This document shows positions 42,263 to 53,689 of a stretch of DNA of 64,000 bases, piece by piece (within the stretch, counting starts at the first letter, position 1; each line of letters starts with the position of its first letter). The notes beneath the pieces were generated by a model. It was not told the origin of the DNA and made no database searches. It worked only from the letters and a program-made list of their open reading frames with translations. The translations under genes were made by a program, and so were the position numbers. This DNA comes from Nothopassalora personata. Taxonomy: Eukaryota; Ascomycota; Dothideomycetes; Mycosphaerellales; Mycosphaerellaceae. Location: positions 2,852,001 through 2,916,000 of the forward strand of contig CM066296.1 in assembly GCA_033816765.1 (NCBI GenBank), written 5' to 3'.

Positions 42263-44250
42263 TTTGGTACAACCAGAGATGTGGCAACAGATAGCGAGGC
42301 GCGACGAGCCATTCGATAGAGACCCTCTCCACTTGGGTCTGAAAGGTCGGTGTTCACGCAAACAGGCTGTGGCGAAGAAGTTGTGGAAGGTGCCGTTTGA
42401 GATGGAATCAACGGAGCTTCCTCAGGACGCCGAGGTTTCGGGCAAGTGCTACTTGATACGTTTCTTGTAGAAGACCCAGACGAGATTCAGGTGATGATCG
42501 TCTCGACGCAGGGGCCATCGCCAGATCATGTGCACTGTCGTCTGTGATGCATTTGCGATACAGTCCGTAGGCTGTACGATACCTTCTCCATTCCAGGACC
42601 TCTTCACTCCTCCAGCCGTCACCATGCACTTTCCTACTGTGATCCTTGAGTAAGAGCAGGACTCGGCGTAGGCCTTGGGAAGATCTCTGGTATTCACAGA
42701 TCTTCGAGCACAACCTGACGATCCCAGCTCACGCCAGTAGTGCTCCTCCACCCATAGACATCTCGCTTGATACGTGGGTTTACGACACATACGTTCGCAA
42801 CGCGAGCAGCGCGATCAGCAAGGCGAAGTGGCGATCGACGCACTCATCGGCAAGGCAAGAACGCGGCCTATCTATCCCGGGCTCTTCGCATCCAGCCGAT
42901 GATCTTCAGGAAGCACGTAGTCTTCTTGACCTATACGCAGAGATATAGAGCAAGATTGGTAAGCTCGTCATCGAAGGTGGAACGCAATACGCCCTCCACG
43001 ACCTGCAGAGCCCCGAATGTCCCCGATGATTCCACAAGGGCTGGCGCGCCACCACAGCAGCCGGCCATCAGCAAAAGCTGCCGCGTCCTTCGCGAAGAGT
43101 TGCTACCACACTTCTCCTGGATCGGCAGCGGAGACGAGGAAGTAAGGAAGCAGTTCGCGAAGAAGGTACAGTCTGCGTGCAAGTTTCCATTCGAGATCAA
43201 CAGAGTCTTCCAATGAAGCAGCAAATTCCATACAAGTGTAAGCTCTTGTACCAAACGGATCTGCTCCGATGAAGAGGAAGCATTAGGATCATGAAGGTGT
43301 AGGAACTGATCGCTCGAGTCAATCAGATGATATGCGCGAGATTACTGGCCAGGTACTCAAAGCATCTGAGCTAGGCACTCTCTTTCGAGACGTCCAAGAG
43401 CGGTACGTGGTGACAATCCCCAGATTCGGTTCAACGCCGCCACAGTGAAGCGGTAGATTCACGTGAAAGTGCGGGCCGTAGATCCTGGTGACCGTTGGGT
43501 CTGAGCCGGCTTGAGCGTCTCACTACAACCCTCATTACCTCTTGCAGACGTCTTCGCATTCAATGACGTCCATAGCCGATCATGGCGGACAGCACCCCGA
43601 ATGAAGACGTTCATACCGTGCTCAACCTCCTCGAAGATGTGACACTGCGCCCAGATAGTACCACTAAGTGTAGCCGGGCTGGAGGGCAACGTATCTGCAG
43701 GACCAAGGTGAGCGCGGCAACATAGCTGGAATTCAACTTCCTGTCGTTTCCGACAACACTCTCCAGAAGAAGCGCGGTCTCCTCTCGACCTTCCTGCAGA
43801 GGTCTAGAGCCATATCGGCAAGCTCGTGATCGCCGACGAGCCCGAGCACACCATTCAGAACACCCTCACCTCCTAACAAGCCGCACCCTTCTCCGAATTC
43901 TGTCCTGGTGCGATTGGAGACGTTAATCGCAAGTATGTGCCAGCTGCTTCGAACCTAGTCTGGGATCTTGAGGGGAAGGAGGAAGAAGGATGGGATGCTA
44001 CTGCGCGACCAGTGTGGACGGTGCCGTTCGAGATGATGAAGGGAGATGATCGGTGTGATGAGACCCCGTCAGCGGCGTACTACGACATGTGGGTGCACAA
44101 TCAAGCCATGCTCTGGCGCAATGAGGAAGCCTTGGAGTCGATGTGTAGTACCAGTCGAGTCGAGCGTGAAGGGGTTGGTGACTACAAGCTGATTGTAAGG
44201 AGTCGACGCGGACTTTTGTGGTTATGCCACCGAATGCTCCGGATGTAGTA
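42263..44250 (+). pseudogene. Decayed tandem copies of an unnamed gene family
   Basis: Three protein blocks recur in the plus strand: 'S(K/H)IGKLVI' at about 42948 and 43807; '(V/F)PFE(M/I)' at about 42390, 43187 and 44024; and a Trp block, 'LDTWVYDTYVRNA' at about 42766 and 'YYDMWVHNQAMLW' at about 44080. The last copy (about 43807-44248) is the best preserved. From 'IGKLVIADEPEHTIQ' it runs through one in-frame TAA (43876-43878) to 'EFCPGAIGDVNRKYVP', 'LVWDLEGKEEEGWD' and 'VWTVPFEMMKGDDRC'. The other units are shorter and interrupted. The order of blocks implies at least two, probably three, head-to-tail copies that have lost function. The family is not recognised. The array ends 20 nt from the UTP22 stop. 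Confidence 0.55.
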
Positions 44251-44267
44251 GTTAGACCCTTGTCCAC

Positions 44268-47200
44268 TCATTCCTCGAACACTTCGATCCTCTCAACTAA
44301 ATCCCCGCCCATCCTTGCAATCTCCGCCAATATCGCCGTCTTGTTCAATACAGCGTCCACATCATCCTCTTTACCCTTGCTTGCCTTCACGGGGATTGTT
44401 GAATAGGCCAAGTTGACCCTCCAACTCCGCCTCGCAGTCAGTGGACTCCACAGCCCAGCGATAACACCGCCAGAGCGCTCGCCCAACCTTTCGCTGCCAC
44501 CATGAAAAAAGAGGATGGATGCGCCGTAGGAGGCTTCCAGGTCTTTCAGCAAGTCTTTTTCAGGCTCGAATCCAATCATCTCCACATCATTGACGGCTTC
44601 GATTTCAAGGTTCTTGTATGTTGTGCCAGCACTGCTGCGCTTTTTCAACTTGCCGTCTCCCGCTAGATGGAGTATGAAGTGGAAGTCGGTTAATGGTGAG
44701 TTGAAAATTGCAGCAGGCTCGAGGCTCAATTGCCTCTCAGCAACCTCGGCACAAGCAGCTTTCGCTAGAGCTGACATTCGTCCCGCAACAACCTTGGCCG
44801 GCTGTCCGTCAGTGTACGTCGTCCCATCCCGATCGACATTCGATGCGGCGAAGAGAGCGACTCTGTTCATCTGCGGATCCAGCTTCCGCCACGCCTCGAA
44901 GTTGGTAGTGATGGCTTGCACATCAGCTTGCTTGAGGTCGCCGCCACCAGCAGAGAGGTCGACGATCAAGGGTTCGGCGCGCCAGTCCCATCGGGAAATC
45001 CAGAACAGGGTACGAAGGAAGCCTGTCTGCACACTGGCCGGTGCTTGCCATGGCCACGGCTGTGTGAAGGTGCGGATTACGATGAGCTCAATGACTTCTT
45101 CTGCGATTTGGTTTAATAGCAGATGGGATGCGAACCACCTTTTGGTCAGTCGCATGCTCCCGCTAAGGCCCGAGAAGCGGCTACACAATCGAGCGACGGC
45201 TTGTGTGTGTGCGGGAGTCTTGACGTAGTCGCGTTTGTACTTTGCCAGGCCAGCAGCTGCGATCTCTCTGGATTTTGGATCCGAATTCTTGTCCTTGAGC
45301 TTCCTTTCGTGCAATGTCTGCTCTCGCTCGTGGTAGATGCGTAATCTGAATGTCGCGTCGGCATCGTAGGTGACCTCGAGGAATGCTTGGTTCAGCACAT
45401 CTTGTCCTTCATTCTCCAAGCCGATCCGGGTGCTGATCCCGTCAGCGGCTTCTTGCAGCATATCATTGATCTTCAGTAGAAAGGCGATCTTGGTGCGCTG
45501 AATGGCGACAAGGTCATCTGGCCATCGACCAGATCCTTCAAACTGTATCGTGACGTCTGCAGGTCTCGGATTCGACACAGTCTTGCCCCGGCATGGCGGC
45601 TGGGCAGCTCCATATCGCAGTTGAGAATCTGCTGGCATAATTTGCCTCACCGTCAACGGCAGATCGCGCAGATCTCGCAGATCATTCTCGAATTGTTTGT
45701 ACCGTTCCATCAATGGCTCGAATATAGTCCGTTCACTGCCGCCTCGCACCAGCTTCGAGAAACTGTCGCCGAAGAAAGTGATATCACATGTGACAAGACC
45801 GAAGTGATGCGCGAGCAAATATCGCACGATTTGTTCAAGCACACTCATGCCGCTTTCCTGCGGTGTAGCCCAGACCAAGCTCTCAAGGATACTTCCATCT
45901 TTGAATCGCCGAAGTTCAGATTTCTCCCCCCAGAACTTGCGGAACGCCGCTGAAGCTGTCTTCTCTTCCGCCGATGGGCCGTGGTCTACAGTACGTTTGG
46001 CGTGTTCGGAGTCGATCATAAGACCTATCCGAATGTCGCCTTTAGTACCGTCCCGGGGTCGAGATGACCCGAGTTCCCACAATGGAGCTGATGCTCGTGT
46101 GACCGAGATCTGCGCAGCGCGATCGCCAAGACCTTCGGCAATAACATCATGGAGCCTGTCAAGGCGCTCTTGTAGCGTCGGCTGTGAAGATCCAGTTTTC
46201 TGAAGCAGCGGTCTTTCTGGGATTCGGATGACCTGATCGTAGCGGTATAGAGGCTCCTGGATTCGCATGATGAAGGTCGCATCAAATCCGTCATGCAGCT
46301 GATCTCCTAAAGTAGTGATCGTGGTCTTGGCTTCATGACGGAGCATCCTATATGACCACCGAGGCACTTTGTAAAGGATGTTGTGACGGTTCGCAGCGTC
46401 CCACACGAGCGGTGTGATTCCCGACTTGGGTGCGCTTTCAACTTCACCGAACACCAGAGGATGTTTTACGAAGTCCTTCATGGCCAGAAGCTGTAATGTA
46501 GCTTTGAACAGCTGATAACTGCTGTACCCGTCGCTCAGCAACGGTTTGCCGTTTGGACCGCCACCTTGCAGGCACAAGGCCGTCAATGCTTTCCATTCGA
46601 AATTGCCAAAGCCTCCGGCAGTCATCGAGGAGCCGAATCCGCGCTGCCGCAGCCAGGTAGAACCGAGGAGAGATGCGTCAACGAAAGCCTGACACGTTTT
46701 GCCTACGCCATGCAGAAGTTTAAGGTACTCGATCATCAACATGTCGGCCCGCAAGGACGTGTTGTATGACGGTGTTGGTGCCTGAGTGACCTCCTGTAGT
46801 TTCGAGGCACCCGCAGAGTCGTGGTTCCTGATACAGTTCTTTTGAGGGCGAAGCTTGTCGGCAAAGAACTGATCTCGGCCTATGCACGGAATGATGTTGA
46901 CGCGCCATTTCGGTGCTGGTGTGTCGCTTTTTGACGATTCCTCTACTGGAGCCACCAGCAGAATCGGCTTCAGCGGATCGTCATGCAACAGCTTGAAGCG
47001 CATGGAGTACTCGCTCTTGTGGGCAGACTTCAGCCCGGCTGCTATACACGCCAGGTAGTATGCTCGCTTGTAGAAGTATCGGTAGTTCAGATAGTCCTTC
47101 TCCTCGAACAGCGACGAGGGCATAACAGCCACCATGTCGACCTCGAGAACATCCTGTGTCCTGCTAGTCGTCTTCAACGGGAAGCTGCCCACGACGTTGA

Positions 47201-47783
47201 TGTTTGCCGGCTTGGCGTATGCGAACTTGTACTTGGCATCTTCCGGCGGTCGAGGGTCTGGGAAGGGTACAGCAACTTTCTGCTTGATGAGCTCGCGTTC
47301 GGCATCGAGCAGAGTGTATGGCCCCCGCGCGGGGATTTGCTCCATCGACCTCTTCAATGCATGAAGCGCAGTTTCCGCAGCTGCCTCGCGCTTGCCTTGT
47401 CTCGGCCTGATCTGATCCAGCAGTTCGTCCACCTGCAGCTTGAAGACGTGGCTCTTGAACGTCCCGCTCGCGTACGCCGCCGCCCTCGTTTGCGCTGCCC
47501 TGTTCGGCTTGTTCCCGTTCCGCTGCGGCGCCAGCTTCGTCACGGTCGCAGGCTTGGCAGTCGTGTCATCCTTCTCATTACTATGTCTATTTGCTTCGTT
47601 CTCTGCATCCTCTTCCGACTCATCTACCTCTTCACCTGCCATCTCTTCATCTTCCTCGGATGCGCCGCCATCTGCTTCCGCTGCGTAATGGCCATCCTCG
47701 CCAAACGATGCGAACGAAGCTTCGCTCTCGTCATCAGATGACACGTGCTCCGTTTTCCTTCTCTTTGTCGCGGGTCCAGCCAT
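44268..47783 (-). CDS. UTP22: U3 snoRNP / pre-rRNA processing protein Utp22
   Basis: A single exon encodes 1171 aa. It opens with 'MAGPATKRRKTE' and a long acidic low-complexity tract (about 15-65). The Nrap (nucleotidyltransferase-like) domains follow: 'INVVGSFPLKTTSRTQDVLE' then DMVAVMPSSLF, 'YLNYRYFYKRAYYLACIAAG', 'SFSKLVRGGSERTIFEPLME', and 'WISRWDWRAEPLIVDL' towards the C-terminus. Utp22/NRAP is a nucleolar component of the small-subunit processome (UTP-C, with Rrp7) needed for 18S rRNA maturation. The length agrees with fungal orthologues. It is divergent from the cystathionine gamma-synthase gene over about 270 nt, a compact shared promoter. Confidence 0.96.
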   Translation of the reverse strand: MAGPATKRRKTEHVSSDDESEASFASFGEDGHYAAEADGGASEEDEEMAGEEVDESEEDAENEANRHSNEKDDTTAKPATVTKLAPQRNGNKPNRAAQTRAAAYASGTFKSHVFKLQVDELLDQIRPRQGKREAAAETALHALKRSMEQIPARGPYTLLDAERELIKQKVAVPFPDPRPPEDAKYKFAYAKPANINVVGSFPLKTTSRTQDVLEVDMVAVMPSSLFEEKDYLNYRYFYKRAYYLACIAAGLKSAHKSEYSMRFKLLHDDPLKPILLVAPVEESSKSDTPAPKWRVNIIPCIGRDQFFADKLRPQKNCIRNHDSAGASKLQEVTQAPTPSYNTSLRADMLMIEYLKLLHGVGKTCQAFVDASLLGSTWLRQRGFGSSMTAGGFGNFEWKALTALCLQGGGPNGKPLLSDGYSSYQLFKATLQLLAMKDFVKHPLVFGEVESAPKSGITPLVWDAANRHNILYKVPRWSYRMLRHEAKTTITTLGDQLHDGFDATFIMRIQEPLYRYDQVIRIPERPLLQKTGSSQPTLQERLDRLHDVIAEGLGDRAAQISVTRASAPLWELGSSRPRDGTKGDIRIGLMIDSEHAKRTVDHGPSAEEKTASAAFRKFWGEKSELRRFKDGSILESLVWATPQESGMSVLEQIVRYLLAHHFGLVTCDITFFGDSFSKLVRGGSERTIFEPLMERYKQFENDLRDLRDLPLTVRQIMPADSQLRYGAAQPPCRGKTVSNPRPADVTIQFEGSGRWPDDLVAIQRTKIAFLLKINDMLQEAADGISTRIGLENEGQDVLNQAFLEVTYDADATFRLRIYHEREQTLHERKLKDKNSDPKSREIAAAGLAKYKRDYVKTPAHTQAVARLCSRFSGLSGSMRLTKRWFASHLLLNQIAEEVIELIVIRTFTQPWPWQAPASVQTGFLRTLFWISRWDWRAEPLIVDLSAGGGDLKQADVQAITTNFEAWRKLDPQMNRVALFAASNVDRDGTTYTDGQPAKVVAGRMSALAKAACAEVAERQLSLEPAAIFNSPLTDFHFILHLAGDGKLKKRSSAGTTYKNLEIEAVNDVEMIGFEPEKDLLKDLEASYGASILFFHGGSERLGERSGGVIAGLWSPLTARRSWRVNLAYSTIPVKASKGKEDDVDAVLNKTAILAEIARMGGDLVERIEVFEE

Positions 47784-48049
47784 TGTTGCAATGAAATGTC
47801 GACTGCGGTGGTTCCTTCCAAAAAGTTCGAGCTGTGGCTGCGCGCTAGTGAAACCTTATTGACACGCTATCGGATAGCAGGGGTCTTCTTATCGCTCCCA
47901 GGATTGAGCGGACCAAAGATTTCCATTGTGACTCTATCCACCCGATGCGACATCGCCCGTCTGCAAACAATCTGACACCTCCGCAGTGATCTGGAAATAC
48001 ATCACGAGACACCACACCATCACCATTAACTTACATTGCAGCAGCTTTG

Positions 48050-50072
48050 ATGACCATGGTCGGCGTCAAGGTGCCTGGTGCTCCGGTGGCACTCCCTTTC
48101 AATCACAATCTTGGAGAGACCATCCCACCAGACACTCCACATGCAGTCAGTGTCTCGCTGCCAACATGGAAGGCCAATGTTGGTTACGAAGAAGGCGAGA
48201 AGTGGGTGGTAGACAAAATGCAATGTGGCTATCCAAGGTACGTTCGTTCTTGTTCATCTCCGTCCACCTGCTGTGATGACACCTTTGTTTCGTACTCCTG
48301 ATACATCCTATGAGGGTTCATAATATACCAATTGTTCCTACTGATCGCATTCCATCGCTATGCAATACTTGTCAACTTCTGTCAGCATACCACTGATCTA
48401 TGACAGATTCTTCATCCATAAATCCATCCAGAAGCTGGCTTCAAGCATAGTTGCCGCACATGGAGACCCGAACACTGACTTTGCCATGCTATTGCCATCG
48501 CCTAGATGTGCCTCGCGATGTAGGGACTTCATCATCAAGCAATTGCCGGATGGCGGCCATCCTCCTCTGCGCCACCTTGACTTTGTTGCGCATCCGGAGA
48601 AGACTCCGGCTGCAGATCAAAAGCTCATTCTTCCCAAATTATCAGCAATCATCTATCATAGAGATCTTTGGCCAGCTGCGAAGGCTTTCTGGCAGCATAC
48701 TGGAGAAGGTATTTCTAGCAGACGTGCCGAGTTCTGCCAGAGAGCGTTTGACGAAGGCTGGTTGGTCGACCGTGGTTCAATCACCCCACCTCAGACACCG
48801 AGAATGACCAAAGGACCACGGCGTTATCAGAAGAACACTTCTGTCGATCAAGGTCACAATGGTCTGACACCAATGACAAGCAATATTGCAGAGACGACCG
48901 AGGGGGTGCTCGACTCTCAGCAATTCGTGGAAGAACGATTTGGACGGAATCTCAACCCGAAGTTCGCGGAACAAGCCAAGCTTGCCATCCGGAAGCGCAT
49001 CGCTGGATCTTTGACGACGAATTTAGATCTACCAGAGTCACTAGATATTCCTTCAGATCCCAGCAGGCAACGAAGTAAAGATGGCCTGGATGCTTTCACC
49101 GTGGACGATGTTTACCTGTTCTCCTGTGGTATGAACGCGATATATACCTCTCATAGAATTCTCCGTCTGGCTCGGGGAGAGCTCAAGAGCATCATGTATG
49201 GTTTTCCTTACGTCGATACACTCAAAGTGCTTGAGAAGTTTGGCGCTGGAGCTACCTTCTTTGGGTACGCGGATGCGAACGACCTCGATGACCTCCAACG
49301 GCGGCTGGAAGCTGGAGAGCGATATCTAGCATTGTACTGCGAGTTTCCAGGAAACCCTCTGCTGAAGTCGCCGGACCTGAAACGCCTGCGATCTCTGGCG
49401 GACAAGTACCAATTCGCCATTGTAGTCGACGAGACTATTGGCAACTTCCTCAACATCCACGTCCTCCCCTTTGCAGATATTGTGGTCAGCAGCTTGACCA
49501 AGATCTTCAGCGGAGACAGCAACGTCATGGGTGGCGCTATGATCTTGAATCCAGTGTCGAAGTGGTACAGCGTCCTCAAGCAAGTACTCGCAGCAGAATT
49601 TGAAGACAATCAGTTCGAGGAAGACAGTGTTTATCTTGAACGCAACAGTCGAGACTACGTCGATCGCATTAAGCGCATCAATGTCAACGCGGAAGCAATT
49701 GCAGACGTTCTGCGCGGTTCGTCGAAAGTGAAGCAAGTCTTCTATCCAAAGTACAGCGACACGAAGCAGTTCTACGACGAATGTCGCGTTGGCGACGGAG
49801 GGTATGGAGGCTTGCTTAGTGCGACCTTCCATTCGGTCGAGGATGCCGCGGTTTTCTATGATAACCTCAATACATGCAAGGGCCCGAGTCTGGGAACCAA
49901 CTTTACGTTGACTTCGCCCTTTGTGCTGCTGGCGCATTATGGTGAGCTGGACTGGGCGGAACAGTACGGATGCGAGGCGAGTCTGGTGCGGTTTAGTGTT
50001 GGGCTGGAGGATCCCAATGCTCTTGTCAAGATCTTCCGGTTGGCTCTTGATGCGATCCCGCACCAAGCGTAG
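48050..50072 (+). CDS. Cystathionine gamma-synthase
   Basis: Exons 48050-48237 and 48407-50072 join across a 169 nt intron (GTACGT...GACAG) to give 617 aa. The N-terminal half contains '[15 protein letters not shown]' and, spanning the junction, '[17 protein letters not shown]', typical of the long fungal enzyme. The PLP-binding type I fold follows: '[18 protein letters not shown]', '[15 protein letters not shown]', '[12 protein letters not shown]' and '[18 protein letters not shown]', with the probable Schiff-base lysine at residue 428. The enzyme joins O-acyl-homoserine and cysteine to form cystathionine in methionine synthesis (Str2-type in yeast). The end '[16 protein letters not shown]' is the usual Cys/Met-metabolism signature. 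Two ATGs six bases apart (48050, 48056) can serve as start. Confidence 0.93.
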
Positions 50073-50125
50073 CATTCAAAGTCAGTGACGAGTATTATCG
50101 CTGCCGGTGTCCACCAAATCCACGG

Positions 50126-50260
50126 CAGCTGCCACTGCGGCCAATACACCTTCACAATCCCTAACCCCACAGAAATGAACCTCTGCCACTGCATAGGATG
50201 TACACCATGTCCCCCCACCTCCCCGTACCTTGTCCGCCGAAGATGGAGAATCGGATGAAG
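50126..50260 (+). pseudogene. GFA/CENP-V-type zinc-domain fragment
   Basis: The plus strand directly after the CGS gene encodes 'GSCHCGQYTFTIPNP' followed by 'NLCHCIGCTPC', then a stop near 50251. The CxC and CxxCxxC spacing and the C-H-C cores match the zinc-binding start of glutathione-dependent formaldehyde-activating (GFA) family proteins. The rest of the domain cannot be found downstream in any plus frame, and no start codon precedes it. I read it as a truncated gene fragment. Confidence 0.55.
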
Positions 50261-51193
50261 GTTAGTGAAGCTGGGAGTTGGGGAGGGGAGGTGGAGGGGT
50301 GTGTGCGGATTGTGGGGCTGTAGCATATAATGGAGTGGGAGACACCGGCTAGGGGACGAAGAGGCAGGCCGTTGATGGGAATTTGAGGTGGAGGCACAGG
50401 CTCGCCGTTGTTGGCGGGTGCGCTTTGGAACAGATATAGATGGTCGTGATCGGCTTGATGGGGAGGGTTGATTGCGAGAAGCATTGGTGTGCATTGCAAG
50501 AGGAGAGATGAAAAGCAGTGCTGGAAGTCAGACATGAGCGATTCAGACCCTTCGGTGTCCGTTTGAGGATTAGTTTGAGAAGGGCGCTGTTATGTCTGAT
50601 TCGCTCCTCAACCTTTCACTTGTAATTCACTCCGTCCTCTCAATGACATGAAATCATCTTTATCCAGCCGGCGACTTTAACGATTGTCGTTCGATATTCA
50701 TGACCCTCTCGGCACGATTCGCGAGCCCTCAGATGTACTGTACTGCCTTTGAGACTTGCGTCGCCTCACCGCACGTGGCGGATCGCATACGTGCTTTCTG
50801 TGCGCTGTTGAGGAGGCGCACAAATTCATGTTGTGCTCGCAGTGCGGTCTTCAAATAATAGCTAATTCGGTACCGAAATTGTCGAGGATGGGTTTTACGG
50901 TGTCTTAATTCAGCGATGGCGAGCGTCGTTTCTGAGCGGCTGTAGAGCTAGTGAGTCTCTCTTTGAGTCAAATCACAAGCAGGAAGCAAGTATACATATG
51001 CAGCTCGCCTTTAAGCTGCGGTTAGCTGCAGCTGGTTCCCTCCTCCTCCAAGAATAAACAGATGCCACTTCTTGACTGGAAGTTGCGACCACCTTCACCT
51101 TTACACGTCTCACACCATCCCACCAACGTGCAGTAGTAGTATTGAGCTCGACACTCAACATCCACTCAGCGTTGTAGAGTACACAACACCGCC
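50261..51193. other. Intergenic, no intact gene
   Basis: About 930 nt. The minus-strand frames at 50161-50535 and 49937-50494 overlap the GFA fragment and each other, are Pro/Ser-rich, and show no domain. The last 150 nt should contain the promoter of the DUF2828 gene. Confidence 0.5.
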
Positions 51194-53689
51194 ATGGCAG
51201 AGTCAAACGAGACCATGGACACTAGCCCACCTCGGAAGCACTCGTTTCTGGAAACCACGTTTTCGGTCTCCCTACCTGAGATGCCAGAGCTGCGCCTGAC
51301 ACGGGAGGAGTTTACTAGGTATGTGCAGCGAACACTGCCTAGCACTACTACCATGCCGCTTCTGACACACTTGCAAAACAGCTACATACGGACCCTGAGC
51401 TCAAAGAGTGGAATCGCAGCGCTCGCAACACCCGCAGCAGTCGACGCCAACGAGGGCGACGTCTCGACATCAACACCAGACAAGTCTAGAGATGATCTTA
51501 TCTCTACACCGTTCGTGAAAAGCCTTCTTGCGGATAAAGCCGCGGTACCCACCTTCGACGAGCGTGACGGCAAGATGCTCACCGAGAATGCGGATGTTGC
51601 CCATCGGGCCACGCAAAACCCACTTGTTGACCTGTTCTACGAGCTCGAGAGTGTGGTAGGTGGCAACCTGGGAGGGCTACTTCGCAAAGCGTGGGAACAC
51701 GACAGCACTACGACCTTGAAGATTATCTGGAACGCGCGCTCGATCCATCTTGGCAAGAGCAATCGCCACACCTTCTACCGTGCCATTGGGTGGCTGTATC
51801 AGCATCACCCCGCGACCATGCTTCTCAACCTGCATTGGCTCGTCCGTCCCGTCATAAAGAAGAAAGTTCCCGAGCCAGACGCTGACAGCAAGGCTGAGGG
51901 CACAACACCCGCCACCAAGGACGAGAATGCCCCTGAAGCGGCAACCAAGGCTACGGACGAGGACAGCGACTTCGAGATGATCGACTGCGACGCAACGGCG
52001 GATAAGCCAGCGAACAAGAAAGCCAAGCTTGACGACACCCCTGAGCTGTCAGAGTTCGATGTCAGGTACGGAGGTTCTCATGGCTACTGGAAGGATCTGG
52101 TCAACATCCTGGCTCTTGCCGCGAAAGGCGAGCTCCGCGTCGATGGACATCCGCGTAAGGTGCTGAATGTGGACAACCGAAAGCAGAAGCCGGCAAAGCG
52201 CTATAAGCAGGAGAACTCGAAGAAGGAGGTCGATGCTGCCCAGTATGCCCACCTCACGGGTGAAATGCTCATCAAAGACTCGAACTACACCGCGCTTCAC
52301 ATGACCGTAGCTCGCCTCTTCGCCGAACAGCTTCAGCTGGACGTGCAACGCCTGGAAACAGGCAACAAGCAAGACCTCAAGGCAATTAGCATGGCGGGAA
52401 AGTGGGCACCGACTCACAAGGAGTCGCACGACCGAGCCACTCGAGTGGTCAGCTCAATTGCCGAGATTATGTTCCCCTTTGAAAAGGTGTGCCCGAACAT
52501 CGATCCAGCCGACCGAACACTTTACCTCAAGTATGCTCGTCAAGAATACCACTTTCGAGTGCTACCCAAGCTTCGCAAGCATCTACAAGTCGTCGAGCGG
52601 CCCATCACTGCCAACAAGTTCGAGGAAATCCAATACGACCGCGTTCCGTCCCTCGCAATGAAGGCATACGCGCCATTGTTCGCACGAAAGGACTTCGATC
52701 ACTTCGACAAGTACATCGAGAACGTGGCTCAAGGGAAGGCGCAAATCTCAGGCGCAACGCTGATGCCATCTTTACTCGTTCACGATGTCACCAGCTATCC
52801 AACTATGAGTGGCAAGAAGAATGCGACTGATGTGCTGGTGGCCGAGAAGCTGTACAGCACCCGTGTCAAAGCGCTTGAAGGCCAGTGGAACACTCTCGTC
52901 CAGCGCATCAAAGACTCTGGCACTCTGGAGTCATCCATCGCTGTCTGCGATGTCTCAGGATCAATGTCCTCCCCTCAATTCCACGACGGCACCACTCCAA
53001 TGGACTCCTCGGTCGCCCTCTCTTTGCTACTTGCCGAGGTCACTAAGCCACCTTTCGGGGGTGCTTTCATCACGTTCCATGAGCAACCGCAGGTAATGCA
53101 TGCTGGGGGACCGGACGACAAGCGGCCGTTCAAGGAGAAGGTTGCGTACATTCGCGGAGCACACTGGGGTGGCAGTACAAACTTCGTCGCTGTCTTCAAA
53201 GATCTCATCTTGCCGATGGCCATCAAGAACAATCTCAAGAAGGAAGACATGGTTAAGCAAGTATTCATCTTCAGCGACATACAGTTCGATTGTGCTGAGC
53301 ATTACCAAAATCGCTGGTCTACCTCTTACGAGCGCATCAAGGAGGCCTACAATGATGCTGGCTACGATATGCCACACCTCATCTTCTGGAATCTGGCTGG
53401 CGGTCGCGCGGGAACGACTGGCTACGGTGACGAGACTGCTCCAAAGCCGGTCACTGCTGCTGATGAGGGTACCTCTCTTGTCAGCGGTTACAGTCAAGCT
53501 CAGCTGAAGATGTTCTTGGACGGAGCAGGTTTTGAGGATCCCGAGAAGGAGGATCTCATTGAGGCCGAAGAGGGCGAGGACCGTGACGAAGTCGTGGTCG
53601 GGGTCAAGAAGCAGAAGCAAGACCCTTTGGACATCGTCAAGAAGGCTGTCAGCCATGAGGCGTACCGCATGCTGAAAGCGATGGACTGA
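51194..53689 (+). CDS. DUF2828 protein with vWA domain
   Basis: A single exon encodes 831 aa. Residues about 135-580 are an alpha-helical region with 'NPLVDLFYELESVVGG', 'KIIWNARSIHLGKSNRHTFY', 'GSHGYWKDLVNILALAAKGE' and 'ISMAGKWAPTHKESHDR', characteristic of DUF2828 and reminiscent of TROVE/Ro60 HEAT repeats. Residues about 580-830 form a von Willebrand A-like fold with an intact MIDAS start 'VCDVSGSMSS' (Asp586, Ser588, Ser590), then 'VFIFSDIQFDCAE' and 'PHLIFWNLAGG'. An acidic Lys-rich insertion (about 228-290) interrupts the helical part. The function of this family in fungi is unknown; by analogy with Ro60 an RNA- or protein-quality-control role is conceivable, but that is speculation. 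Confidence 0.88.
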   Translation: MAESNETMDTSPPRKHSFLETTFSVSLPEMPELRLTREEFTRYVQRTLPSTTTMPLLTHLQNSYIRTLSSKSGIAALATPAAVDANEGDVSTSTPDKSRDDLISTPFVKSLLADKAAVPTFDERDGKMLTENADVAHRATQNPLVDLFYELESVVGGNLGGLLRKAWEHDSTTTLKIIWNARSIHLGKSNRHTFYRAIGWLYQHHPATMLLNLHWLVRPVIKKKVPEPDADSKAEGTTPATKDENAPEAATKATDEDSDFEMIDCDATADKPANKKAKLDDTPELSEFDVRYGGSHGYWKDLVNILALAAKGELRVDGHPRKVLNVDNRKQKPAKRYKQENSKKEVDAAQYAHLTGEMLIKDSNYTALHMTVARLFAEQLQLDVQRLETGNKQDLKAISMAGKWAPTHKESHDRATRVVSSIAEIMFPFEKVCPNIDPADRTLYLKYARQEYHFRVLPKLRKHLQVVERPITANKFEEIQYDRVPSLAMKAYAPLFARKDFDHFDKYIENVAQGKAQISGATLMPSLLVHDVTSYPTMSGKKNATDVLVAEKLYSTRVKALEGQWNTLVQRIKDSGTLESSIAVCDVSGSMSSPQFHDGTTPMDSSVALSLLLAEVTKPPFGGAFITFHEQPQVMHAGGPDDKRPFKEKVAYIRGAHWGGSTNFVAVFKDLILPMAIKNNLKKEDMVKQVFIFSDIQFDCAEHYQNRWSTSYERIKEAYNDAGYDMPHLIFWNLAGGRAGTTGYGDETAPKPVTAADEGTSLVSGYSQAQLKMFLDGAGFEDPEKEDLIEAEEGEDRDEVVVGVKKQKQDPLDIVKKAVSHEAYRMLKAMD

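Noticed and set aside
49326..50075. A 249-codon minus-strand frame within the CGS gene
   Set aside because: It is a shadow of the PLP-enzyme coding sequence; the plus strand carries the conserved lysine and signatures.
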